A DNA stretch of 64,000 nt. Source: Phellopilus nigrolimitatus (Eukaryota > Basidiomycota > Agaricomycetes > Hymenochaetales > Hymenochaetaceae). Positions 44,050 to 55,084 of this stretch are shown here, piece after piece. Position 1 is the first letter of the stretch, and each line of letters begins with the position of its first letter. The position numbers and the translations under genes are program-made. The notes under the pieces are model-generated. The model saw nothing but the letters and a program-made list of their open reading frames with translations, ran no database searches and was not told the origin of the DNA. The DNA lies in NCBI GenBank assembly GCA_021029095.1, contig JAJOHG010000008.1:372001-436000 (forward strand), written 5' to 3'.

Positions 44050-45800
44050 TCAAATACCACTGCGCGAGTGATGAATATCCTGGAAGCGCATCCCACTCAG
44101 CGTTGGCATCTCTGTGCTAGAACCCCCGTTTAAACCTCTTTCTGCCGCCTCATGAAGATTGAAGAGGATTCGGCTTCCGAGTGCACAAGGGACACAGGCG
44201 TTCGAAAGTCCAGACGCTATAGCTAGAAAGAGCCCTCCGTCCAGCCAGTAAGAGAGCAGGCTCGCAACGCTGCATGCAATCACGCTGTCAAGGAGAAGAC
44301 AGAATAAAAGCGAGAGTTAGAATCCATTGCTGGGGGATGATAAACAGGGGGAATGATAAACAGAGACGACACAGACACGAGGAAGTAAAGCAGTTGGTCC
44401 CGGACGAGAACGGTCACCAATCTTGACCCGCAAGCGTTCTGCCACGTCCCCCAGAATCTCGAAGCTTCATGCATTATTAGACCTACGAGAACAAGCTCGA
44501 ATGTGACAGGCACAATCCTTAAGAGATGTGAGCCATGAAGGAGAGCAGTTTAACTCGATTAACTCACCAATATACAGTTGCCCACTTTCGATGAAACGTC
44601 CCAGTATATACGCAGGAAGACTTTGGGCCAACGAACACTACACCGACTGGAGGTCTTTAGTAACAAGAATCCATATACATATATTAAAGTGAATGGCTTT
44701 ACCCCTATATGCGATCTCGACATACAGAAGAATGGCGAACATCAAAACGACCTCTAAGGCAAAAAGTACCGAAAGACAGCGAGCTGTCCTCTTATCTAGA
44801 AAAGAAATTTGGTGAAATCATTTTCTCTCGCTGGTTCATAAGCACAGACCTCCGGAGCGAAAAGCCAGGGCTCTCAATAGAAGGATATCTGCAAGAAATA
44901 TTTAGCAAGAGGAAATATACCTAGACCGAATCACACATGCAGTCAATCGCAAGTATCCCGATCATCCCTTTAGCCGAACGTAAAGCGCATGAGTAGCCGA
45001 AGGTTGTCTATTTGAACAGCAGCTTACCAGCTATCTGGTAGGTCCACCTTTCAAAATGGCCTGTTGGCAACCATTGACGCAAGGTCACCATCGCAAAGAA
45101 AGGTATCGAGCCCCACGCAAATGAGGACTGTGAATCATCGGAAAAAAGAGCTATCGGATGCTTACAGCTGCAAGTTTGTTTTTGTAAGCCGAGGAAAACG
45201 TATAAGAATGAGCAAGCTTCATTTACATGGTGTTATCGCCGGAAGTGAAGCAAGCTGAATTAGAGCACGATCTGAGAGTCTGCGCTCCGCAAAGTATGCA
45301 TAGACATAACCCACAGTATATATCCACAATGGCGCCAAACAATCCAACATAACGATTCTGCAAGGCATTGTGCGAGGGATTGGTCATCAAATGTAGCAAG
45401 GGAAAACGATACAAGTTATATCGAGCTGCTTACCAAAAAGAATATCCAGGAAAAGCGTTTTCGGGAGGAACTCTGGTACGAGCACTTAACTTTATTGAGA
45501 ACATCTCATTACGACAAACCAACCGTCAAAAACTTACCCAGAAGTACTTGACCTATAACATGCACAATCTCATGGGTCACCATCATGGGAAAGATACTGG
45601 CAACTCACCTCTTTCCCCAATGTTATAACTGCGGGTGGGTACTCGTATCGACGTCCAGTGGCTATTTGTAAAAAGCTTTGGACTCAACTGGTATCATAGA
45701 CAAGGAGAGACGATGCCGCGATTCGGCAGTAACTTGCTTGCTTTATGTAAAAGGCGTCTTTGATTGCGACATGGAAGGTTATATTGGCGCTGTCTAACAT
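44050..45800 (-). CDS. DUF6533-type membrane protein, copy 2
   Basis: Right-arm partner of the gene at 11267-13005, apparently intact at about 310-320 residues. It starts MLDSANITFHVAIKD, then YCRIAASSLLVYDTIITLGKE, a 15-nt exon VKYFW, SSSRKRFSWIFFL, NRYVGLFGAIVDIYCGLCL, WTYQIADILLLRALAF, VLFALEVVLMFAILLYVEI, VTFELVLVGLIMHEASRFW, RLVTVLVRDQLLYFLVSVSS and a last exon ending LGSRILFNLHEAAERGLNGG. About seven hydrophobic segments are expected. The family is known in Agaricomycetes but has no assigned role. The exon that is frame-shifted in copy 1 has the good acceptor GAAAG|GTGG here. It lies between a transposon-cut SRP19 copy and P450-6. Confidence 0.7.
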
Positions 45801-46620
45801 TTTGTTGGATAGTTTGGTCGTAGGACAGAGACTATCAGAGAAGAAGAACCTCAAGTTTAGGCCAAAGGGGAAACCTGACAGCACCAGTACAATTGTGCTC
45901 GTCGTATAAAAGCAATGAGGCTGTTTGCGCTCTTAAGTGCGATCAAGACTCCCGACCGCGAATTTCATAATGACACGAAAGAAGAGATCCCCAAACACCG
46001 AAAGAGTGTCTGCAGTGCAGTGATCCAACTAGAAGTCTAGGGAGTGCTAGAGTTCATCATGCACGAGGAAGACGTGTTGGAACGCGCAGAGACTGGTTTC
46101 GGGGTTACGGACAAATCGGTTTGATTAGTAGGCAGGCAACATTTAGGCACTTGCGTTTGCCCACGGCCCACTGCTGGCAACGTCGCCCCTCGCATTTCAA
46201 CAAGATGGCCGACGTGGTGAAGGTTTGATTGTGTGCCCAAAGCTTTAGCATGCAAGAGGGGTATTTGTTTTGATTCGCCCAGGCCTTGTCGTTACGGTGA
46301 AAGCGGACAATAACCACTGCAATGACTTGCGACCAGATCATGCAGATTTTTTTTTCTGTGCATGCTGCCAGCACATCCACCTCTGCCTTCCCGTACTTCC
46401 CCGTGCTTTGTGAGACGCACCCTCGCTGAGCGTCTTTCGCTTATCACCTCTGTCTCATCGTGTTTATGTATCTTGCAGCTGAGATCGATTCGAAGTAGAG
46501 ACAGACAACTCGGTCCAAGCAACTTTCTTACATACTGCAAAACAACGTACATACATACAAACGTAAGTACAAGCATGTTAGTTTAACCAGGCCCTGTCTT
46601 CGATCCGGCCCCGATGGTGC
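45801..46620. other. Spacer between DUF6533 copy 2 and P450-6
   Basis: Inverted match to about 10750-11260, then the P450-6 3' flank (from about 46500), which is shared with P450-3. A short frame with KKNLHDLVASH corresponds to the one at 10800 in the left arm. No recognisable gene. Confidence 0.55.
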
Positions 46621-49033
46621 TCATATGGAAGACTCGACTGCTTGGCGGATCAGCGACGCTGTCTTCTCAGAGCGCGGGGTGACGCTGCATTTGAACGGCT
46701 TGGGATGCCTTGCAGAGATTCTATGAGCTCACGGGGACATGTTTAGAAAGCGTCTTCAGAAACTAACCGTACGAAGTCCGCGGTGTACTCTTCGGTCGGC
46801 GTGATCGGGACGCCGTTCTCGTCGAACGCCTTCTCGATGTTGAAGGCGGACAGCATGGACGCTACGCCGAGGAACACCTTATATCGTCCATTAAAAACAC
46901 AATCAGTATGCCCTTTGACATCTTGACATCTACCGAGTCTGTTGAACTCACGGCACTTCCTGCAAAGTATCTGCCTGGGCAAATCCTATTCGAAGGAGAA
47001 AGGAAGTAAATGTATACTCGCGTTCCACGAGCAAGTCCTTGGAACGATGCTCACCGGCGGCCTATTCCAAAGGTGATCTTGTTAACGTCAACAGGCATCT
47101 TTTCCCCTTCTGCGGGGAGCCACCTATCAGGAATGAACTTCTCTGGCTCTGGGTACTCCTTAGGATCCCGCAACATGGCCCTTTGATCATTCCACATAAA
47201 TCAACTTGAAAAAAAGTCTATAAGAAGCCTACCAGAGATTCGAGTAAACAGTGGTGCCGGCCGGGATGAAATAGCCGTTGTAAACGTCGTCCTCAGTAGC
47301 GGTGTGTGCAACGCCTGACGGGATCGATTCAAATCAATAAAATCCTTTGAACACACAGAAGCGGGTCCACGAACCCCATGGCGCAACTACTTGCCATCTT
47401 TCAGAGATGCATAATTATGGAGTAAATGATGCGTTTAGTCTTTTACGAGCAGACGCACCTCATAGCTTCTTTACAAAGTGCATCCACGAACGGCAGATTT
47501 GGACGGTCCTCCATCGTCGGAAGGTTGTCCTTGCCTATGACTCTATCCAATTCCTCTTGCCCGCGTCGTTGCGCCTCGGGATTCAGAACCATAGCCAGTA
47601 TAAATGTGAGCAGTGTGGTGGCGGTCTTGACGGATGCCGGAAGAAACATAACTGAGTTCCTTACTCTAAATCAGATAAGGTAGGAAGTCCAACTTACCGT
47701 GTCTGCGCCAGCTGTTGTCGACGATCATTAGCAGCTAGTTGAAATAATCGCATTCAAATATACCTGAATGCATAACCCCTGTGGTCTTAGCGATGAGGTC
47801 TTCTTCCTCTATGATGCCATTTTCAGCCGTCTTCAATTCTATAAGTTTGCTTGTGATCGAAGGAGCTGCTGTGCCATCGGCCTAAGAAATTCGTGAATTA
47901 AGTAAATGATCCCCTATGCGAGTCCACAAGAAACAAGACTCGCAATTATCGCTTTCGCCATCTCGTGGGGCTCGTGGTACATTCCCATCGAATGCTTGTA
48001 TCCTTCCTTTGCGATCGCGTGGAAACTAGCACCTGGGAACCAGGAAGGGATATAGCGTACTGTTTTATGGGAAATTGCGTCAATAGAATACCACCGATGA
48101 AGACGCAAAACAGGCCGCTCACACCAAGGGAGAGCGTTCACAAGGAAGAAGCCCTCGGCCACGTGGAAGTCCGTCAACCCCTTATCCGCGAGCTCGACGT
48201 ACGGGTCGTTTGATTTCGCGACTGGAAGTAATGCTTAGTCGCGTCGCATATACGCATCGAAATAAAACAAACATGCCTTGATAGCCATAGGTGACCATCA
48301 TGATCGATTCGCCAGCTGAACTGCAATTTAATTGAATATAAACCGAGCAGATAGAATAAACGGCAGAATTTACTGTCTCAGGATCTCAGGAAATTTATCG
48401 GGGGTGTCCAAAAGCCTCAATAGCATCTTGTGAGCGGATCGCGTCTGCAGCTCGGCGTAGTTTGCTACAGCAGACGGTTGGAAATAGCGATGAGCCGTCT
48501 GTCTGAACTTCCTCAGTTCATCTCCGTAAGGCATGACGGGTGGGAACCATTGTGAAAAACCCTCGCTAGAAGTCGACGATGACACGATGACGACGATGCA
48601 AAGTTAGCAAAAAACTGGTCAGGCATCATGGAGGGGAATGTAGCATACAGGTCGAGCATGACATTTTCCGGCCGCGACGAGTAGTTGTGGCCGCGCTTCT
48701 CGAACAAGTCGACAGCGGCCTCATACGTATTCAAGAAAAGGTAATGAGTGCCAAAATTCTGAATGAACACCAAGCCACCTGATGAGTGAGTGTTTAGCGA
48801 AATCTGAAGGATAGTCTGTATTCTTAACTCTCACCGTACTGCTCTCCCCATTGTCGCGCCCTCTCCCATTCCTCGCTGGGTGGCATATCAAAGTAGTTTC
48901 CTACCAAAGGCAGTCCCTTGGGTCCCGGGGGATACTTCAGCGCGTGGGCGCGCTGTTTGCGCCAGGAGCGCCACGATTGTAGGCATTTCAAAATGCACGC
49001 GAACGCAAGGGCATCAACAAGATAGATGATCAT
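46621..49033 (-). CDS. Cytochrome P450 monooxygenase, copy 6
   Basis: Outermost copy of the right arm, positional partner of P450-1, yet far more like copies 3 and 4 in sequence. It starts MIIYLVDALAFACILKCLQ and ends VESSI, with Ile from a single change before the TGA. Distinctive sites: VAKSNDPYVELADKG (Glu to Lys) and DFHVAEGFFLVNALPW. The I-helix AGADT exon is 47698-47711, the K-helix CKEAMR and the heme loop is RRICPGRYFAGSA. Promoter type A (TATA as CGGTATAAAAGGCGC, minus strand, about 49071-49085) is joined to the 3' flank of P450-3. All introns keep usable signals. Confidence 0.87.
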
Positions 49034-50330
49034 ATCCTTTGCTCGGGTTAGCACCAGTGGGAGCAACGAAGGCGCCTTTTATACCGAATGGACCAGGTGG
49101 AGGCGGAATACATTGAATGGAGAAGCTTGGGCTGAGTTTGGGTCTAACGTCCGATAAGAGAGTAACGGGGTTCAAGAAAAAAGAACGTATGGCGAAGCTT
49201 TGTTATAACAAAAGCGGAGACCAAGCACACACGGTCCAGCATGAGACGTAGGTCATGAAGCATAAGTCTAATTTGACCAATCGAGTTGAAGGCAAAGGAA
49301 GAAGAAGTGAAGCAGAAGTGGCAGCCCAGACTCCCGCCGACCTATCGATTGATATCGCAGCCTCTCGATATATGTTGATATTGAGTCTAAAATCGTGCTC
49401 CTTCCAAGACAAAGACACGGGCCGGCACTTTAAGAGTGCCGCAACTCGTGAAGCGATAGAGTGATCCAAGATAGCCGCTATTTGAATCAATGCGCGCCGA
49501 AAGTTGTTGTGTGCTCTCGGACCTAAGCGATCTCGCATTATATTGGGACTATTTCGGGAACGCCGACGAAGTGGAGTACATAGCTTCCACTTGTCCGTCC
49601 AGCGTCTTCGTACGAGTCATGCGCACGAGTTCGATCTTCGTAGCGAATGGCAATGGTAGATAACGCTGCTAGACAGAGTTTAGAGAGCGGGAAATCAGTG
49701 GCAGCCTCCGGCAATGCAAAGGAACTGGGCATGATGCACGCGAACCGTTGCCTGATGTCTAGCGGGTTGGGCCACGTTCCTTTGACGCGAAGGCGAAGGA
49801 AACAGTATCCCTAGTCTGTCGTCTGAAAACAGTGGATCTATTAGGGAAAGAAAAGGTGAGAAAATCAGCTACTGCTCTTATTGATTGGGATGAGATATTT
49901 GTTGTAGAGACGGATAAGCCTTCGAGAAGAAGCTCATCGAAGGCTGATGCATTCTAAAAGTAGTGTCGTCGAAAGAAATTGCATGAGGCTCATGTATGAA
50001 AGGCGCAAAGGGAAAAGAATAACGCACAAGGTGGCAACGATGTCATATCGTAGAGTTCGTAATGTAATTGCTTCCACAGCTGGGGCCATTACATGTACTC
50101 CCTGTCAACCATGTTCGTGTATCAAAGAATAGCGAGATGTTCAGTTACACTGAAGGCATCCACCTAGTGCTTGTCAATAAGCTAACTGAGGCCTGCGGTG
50201 CTTTGGCGTTGGGTAGAGATGAGTAGTCCGCAGGCGAAGACTAGAAGGCATGCACACCCTTCAGAGATCCAAACCACACACCGCCATTCTGTCGCTCCGA
50301 GTGAGCAGAACCGGGTATAGTTTATGCGCC
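49034..50330. repeat. P450-6 upstream block and array boundary
   Basis: The copy of the shared upstream block next to P450-6. It contains the TATA box at 49071-49085 and the frame with SGSYVLHFVGVPEIVPI (49538-49732). The block runs to CTGTCGCTCCGAGTGAGCAG at about 50290-50315, which corresponds to the SRP19-truncation junction in the other units, and then unique DNA begins. No SRP19 sequence follows. Confidence 0.6.
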
Positions 50331-50561
50331 GATCCGTTAATTGTTCGAAACGGCTGCCAAAGCAAAAGAGAAGGAGAAAAAAAGAAAAGAAAAAGAACCG
50401 CCCTCACGAAGGGCGTCGCAGCAGGGTCCGGAGCAAACGTGCGCTATACCCAAAGCGAAAAGAAAACGCACACACACGAACAAATACAGATAGGGTTGTA
50501 TTTCCCGAGCTTCGTGCTCGAGGTCCACCACACATAAGGAGTTACACGTACGCAGATCACA

Positions 50562-52482
50562 TTAAAAAAGCGACTCTTCCGTCCACCCCTCCCCCTGAGA
50601 CTTTGCGTACATATCGTCGTCCATGACCTGCGACCAGTCGCCGTTGTCCCTATTCTTCACGGACTACATTTTTTAAGAGAAGGAACGTGTGAGCGAATAG
50701 CAAGAAACAGCAGATGAATAAGATATAGTAAACGGAAGCGAAAAAAAAGCAGAAAGCAAAAACGGAAAGATGGAGGATAGCGCACCTTGCTCAAGAACTC
50801 GCGACTCCGCCCCAATTTTCGGTCGAGTTCCGCGAGGACCGCGCCCTGGTGCTGTGCTGCCGCGAGCAGCGCGTCGACTTGAGCCTGCGAAACGCTTGAC
50901 TCCAAGCTGGCGTCGTCGAACGTGACGGTCCCGTCGGCGTCGATCGAGCCGACGATCTCGTCGTCTTCGATCTGCAAACACAGATTGGACCAAAAGAGAA
51001 GGATGCGTCAGCATGCGAAGTAAACTTCAGAGGAAAGGCCACTGCTCAAAAGAGTGGGGGGCCCGAATAAGAAAAGCGAGGACAGGACGCACCATGCTGA
51101 CGACTATTGCGCGGACCGCCTCCTGGTCGGGCAGGTTGACGGCGTCTCCGATCTCCGCGAGCGAGAGCGTGATGTACGTTTCCGTGAGCTTCTTGATCGC
51201 CCACCGCCGCGCACGCTCCATCGCTTGCCTGACCAGGCCGAGGTTCTTGTCCTGCCAGTTCCACACCAGGTTATCGGTAGCCGCCAGAAGAAAGGGAAAA
51301 AGTCGAGAAGGAGCAACGCACCGAGTCAAATGCCCCAGCCTCCTTCTCAAGGATCCTCTCCAACTGAGCCGTCTGCAGCGGGTACGCGTTCACGAACGCG
51401 CCGTACGGCGACTTTTTGAAGATGGACACGAGCGTGGCGCTCACGTACTTCGGCACGTCCTTCACCTAACAAAATCGCATCCGGCGCAAATCAGAACCTA
51501 GTCGCCTCCGAGACGCGCCGTCCCTCGGAGCCAGGGCACAAACAAAACACGACCGACCTTGCCGTACACGATGAGCTGCACGAGTGCAAGCTTCTTGAGC
51601 GCCTCGAGCTGGATCGCCGCGGGGGCCTGCGCGGGCGCGCCGACGACGAGCTCGAGGAACTCCTCCGCGGCGGCCCAGCGGCGGAGCGCCGCGAGCGCGA
51701 GCGCGCCCGCGTAATGGTACACGAGGTGGTCGTTGTAGTGCAGGTCCGGGAAGAGCGCGGGCGCGACCTCGGTGACCGGCGCGGTGAGCACGGGCAACGC
51801 CGCGGCGAAGCGCCGCGTCGCGACGCACGCGCGCAGGAAGGGCGCGTGTAACGGCGTGAGGTGCGCGCGCGACGGCGGGAAGCGCGTGAGGAGGTCGAGC
51901 AGGAGGGGCAGGCATTGGTCGAGCTGGGTATGCGATGAGATTTGTAGAGAGAGGTTATGTATGTGGATGGGCTGCGCACCGTGGCCGCCGTCTCGTAGAG
52001 TGCCACGATTCCCTTTGCCAACAGGGTAACTGTTTCCGGCTTTAGCGTGCGTGGGCCAGCACTGGCCGTGCGCATATATATATCATACCTCGTTCTGGAG
52101 CAAGGCGGGCTTTCACGGGGTCGAAATCAGCGCAGAAAGTCTGGATAGCTTGCAGAGGCGGGATGGGGGCGTTGGTCACCGTGAGGCGTGCCGAGCTTCA
52201 CCACATCGGCCAGAGTCAGACACAGCGCACCTTCAATCCGTTGAGCACCAATACTCACAGCAGATAAAGATACCCAAGCGTATTGTTTTGGACATCCAGC
52301 ACGGACAGCGGGTCCTGGCCCCCAGCCAAAAAGCTCGCATATATCATCTCGCGCGTCTCCTTTGTCGCGTAGTTTCTGAGAACGTTGTTGAGCTGCACAT
52401 CGTCCTGCGTGGTCGTTATCTCGCCCAGGACAGAGTCGAGCGAGACCTGAGAGGACCCGGACGCCGTAGAGCTGGAAGCCAT
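50562..52482 (-). CDS. CSN3: COP9 signalosome subunit 3
   Basis: Subunit of the COP9 signalosome, which removes NEDD8 from cullin-RING ubiquitin ligases. Eight exons join into about 445 residues. Exon 1 (52482-52259) begins MASSSTASGSSQVSLDSVLG. The middle has helical repeats (FCADFDPVKARLAPERVTLL, LFPDLHYNDHLVYHYAGALA, LEALKKLALVQLIVYGK). The PCI domain covers about residues 270-400: VPKYVSATLVSIFKKSPYG, QAMERARRWAIKKLTETYIT, LSLAEIGDAVNLPDQEAV and IEDDEIVGSIDADGTVTFDD, the typical PCI winged-helix end. The C-terminal tail ends GWTEESLF with the stop at 50562. The acceptor before TTACCC (about 52027) was chosen because it alone gives APERVTLLAKG. Confidence 0.9.
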
Positions 52483-53171
52483 TCTTGAGTTTCGGTCGGA
52501 AAGTGCTTGTTCAATTCCGCCGCGGTAGTCGATCAGTTAGCCGCAAGCTGCTCAAAGATAGTTCAAAGACTGCTTTAGAAACGATTCAATGAAAAACGAT
52601 GAGAGTCTGTAACGGTCTCCTTTTGAGATTTTGAGCAAAGAAATAAGTGTACAAGTTCGGAGAGCTGCTCCTCGTCGTCAGTCGGCCTCGAATCTCGACA
52701 GTGAGGAGAATGCACGCGCCGCGCGTCCACGTCGGTCCAAATATGGTATGTTTCGCTCACGAACTTTCCTTGCTGCTTTGCTTATATAAGGCTTTGTCCT
52801 TACTTTTGCACGAACGTCGTGACTATCTGACTGACATTTGCTCATGGACTGCGGTTCTAATTCCGCTACAGAAAAGAATAATTTGCAAATGAAACCAAGT
52901 TGTTCAACGATTATTATACCAAACATAGATGCTTTTGCGCAATTAACTGAATGCGATGCTCGAAACCAAGGCTCGAACGTCTGATAAATAACCTTCCGAG
53001 GGTCCGAAGCCTAAAGCATTTCTGCTTCTGCCTTCCCGTCTACCAACCAAGACAGAGCCTCCAGTGCATATCACGGGAGAGGACCTTGCTTCGCGCAATC
53101 AAGCTGCAAGCGCTTGTCATCTGGTAAAGGTTCATATTCAGAAACACCTCTATGAGGGACCTTGAGGAGTC
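52483..53171. other. Intergenic region upstream of CSN3
   Basis: Holds the CSN3 promoter and the 3' flank of the next minus-strand gene. No ORF with a domain and no RNA gene recognised. Confidence 0.5.
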
Positions 53172-54543
53172 TTACGACAAAATCCTCCTTCTCGACGACT
53201 GTTCTGGTTCGACTGATAGCCTCGACATCCCTCTCGGTGCACCCCTCCCCGAAGTGAAGGAATGTGGGAAGGCCGCCTGACTCCGCTCTTGAGCATCCTC
53301 TGCCTTGGTCATTAGTAGTCCATCAGGGCCGCCCATGCGTGCCTGCGCTTCGAGTGCTGCGTCGTGGAACGCGTCGTGGAGACCAAAAGGTAAACCAGGA
53401 CAGAGAATGTGAGGGAGGAAGCGCGTATGGAAGACGCGCTGCGCGACGGTACCACCCTGCATGAGACGCAAAAAGGCAGTCAGAAACATCGAAGGAGACG
53501 GTAGTAGGATTGAATAATGAAATGGGGGGACTCAAAATAGAGAACTACGTTACTCACGAATTGGTGGAACACTCCGCCCATAATACCCTCCACAGTAGTC
53601 CCCTGCACTTTGTACAGACCCGGACTTTTCGATGACCCTTGCGCCTCTTGCACATTTCTCCCTTCTTCCTCATAAAGCTTCGACAATGGTGTCGATGATG
53701 CTGCCTTCGCCGACGAGCGCACAGGCGGCGTCCAGAGCATCACACGAGCTAGGTCCCACTGGGCACCGACATGTTCGCCGAGCAGGGCGGTGTGCAGTGC
53801 GCGGTAAGCTATAAGATCGAAATCAAAAACCGTGTTGGGATTGAAAGACGAAGGGGAGGCTTTTGACAGCTGGAGAGAAGCGGAGTGAAGGAATAAAAGA
53901 AGATATGAATGAAGAACCCGGCGGCCTGAGCAAAAATAAGCGATCATTGATACCAGGAAGAATAAAGCAAACGAAAAGAAAGTAAGATTGTCAGTTACGA
54001 GTGCACTTGGAGTAACGTGTACTGTGAACGCACCGACGAAGGAAAGTCGGCCATTATGTCCTGCCCATGCCTCTTGTGCACTAATGTGCGTAAGCATTTG
54101 ACTCGCAACTGTCGTCGGGAACTCCAACGGAGGAAACAAACGATGCAAATGCTCGATGAGCGGTTCCGGGTTGGCTTTAGGTCGTGCTTTGGGGTACAGC
54201 ACGCTACTTGGTCGTCCCTCGTCACTTCTACTGCGACCATATCCCGATCGTGAGCCTCCACCACTGAATTCCTCGTCGTCGAGGTATTCAGATTGAGGCT
54301 GCGGGCTCGCAGGCCGTCTTGCAGCTGCTGACGCCGCATACCTCCGCGATGCTATGGCTACCGACACCCCCGGTCAGCTGTTTTCGCTGCTCGAGCTTGT
54401 TTTCGCTCACCTCCATTGACGCTACTTTCTCCGGTTATTTTTCTACTTTCAAAAGAGTGTAGACACCGTCTCCGTGTTTTGAACGCGCACTCGGAGGACG
54501 ACTTGAAGTAGGAGAGCGAGCGCGACATGAAGCAAGTCGGCAA
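53172..54543 (-). CDS. Mitochondrial ribosomal protein, RNase III fold (mL57-like)
   Basis: Likely mitochondrial large-subunit ribosomal protein of the catalytically inactive RNase III family (mL57/MRPL15 or mL44). Key segment: MLTHISAQEAWAGHNGRLSF-VGRRVLHSYLLL. The family pattern N-x-R-L-x-F-x-G-x-x-V-L is kept, but the acidic catalytic residues of true RNase III (E and D of the NExLEFLGD signature) are replaced by Gly/Ser and Arg. Later parts read VFDFDLIAYRALHTALLGEH, TTVEGIMGGVFHQF-GGTVAQ and RVFHTRFLPHIL. The first long frame lacks an ATG. Joining an upstream frame (MPTCFMSRSLSYFKSSSECA) through a 53-nt intron (gtgagc...gctgac...gtag, about 54411-54359) gives a basic, Ser/Arg-rich mitochondrial presequence. 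The N-terminal model is inferred; the RNase III fold call is moderately secure. Confidence 0.68.
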
Positions 54544-55084
54544 GTCGTGCTGTCTCTAAGAAAAAGTTGCGACCTAATCGCCGCCTAAATGCCGGCCCTA
54601 AATACCTTAGATAAGCGCCCACGCACCGGCTCAAAATCCCGCCATGTAAATACTTACACGGCTGTTCTCAAAAACCTGCTCTTACACGGAAGACTTACTC
54701 TGAAACCTTTTTTCTGGTTGGACTTTGTGACACCCACTTCAATTCATACTTAAGTTCGGACCTTACGGACTAAAGAGCCGAATGGCATGCAACTATGTGC
54801 CATACACCGCTTATTAATCCCGCTTCTAGGCATGGTCGACTAGATGGCAGTGGACCATAGTACGTGTATTACACAGCCCACTGTGAGATACAGGTATATG
54901 TACATGTACAAAATGAAGACAGGCGCTCAAATCCTGCAGACAAGGAGGCTGCTACTCATCGCATGGCTTGCGCAGGAATGCGGTGCAACTGGCTAGGGTT
55001 TGTTGCCACGGCGGTACTTAAGGATTCATCAATGAACTTCAGTATCGTTCCGTCCATTCGCATCAATCCTCTTGACTATGTACT
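54544..55084. other. Divergent intergenic region
   Basis: Lies between the minus-strand mitochondrial protein and the plus-strand unknown gene, probably holding both promoters. GTATATGTACATGTAC near 54894-54909 is a small palindrome-like stretch. Nothing else recognised. Confidence 0.5.

Larger units (their letters stand above)
36590..50330. repeat. Right arm of large inverted segmental duplication
   Basis: Read on the minus strand from 50330 downward: upstream block, P450-6, DUF6533 copy 2, SRP19 pseudocopy 3, upstream block, P450-5, SRP19 pseudocopy 2. This reproduces the left-arm order. Further units (P450-4, P450-3) extend it inward to 28.5 kb. The outer boundary near 50320 falls at the same junction where the SRP19 copies are truncated (CTGTCGCTCCGAGTGAGCAG then unique DNA). 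Confidence 0.85.

Noticed and set aside
52960..53060. Possible tRNA gene (GTTCGAGCC-like T arm on the minus strand)
   Set aside because: No matching A box or acceptor stem could be found at the right distance.
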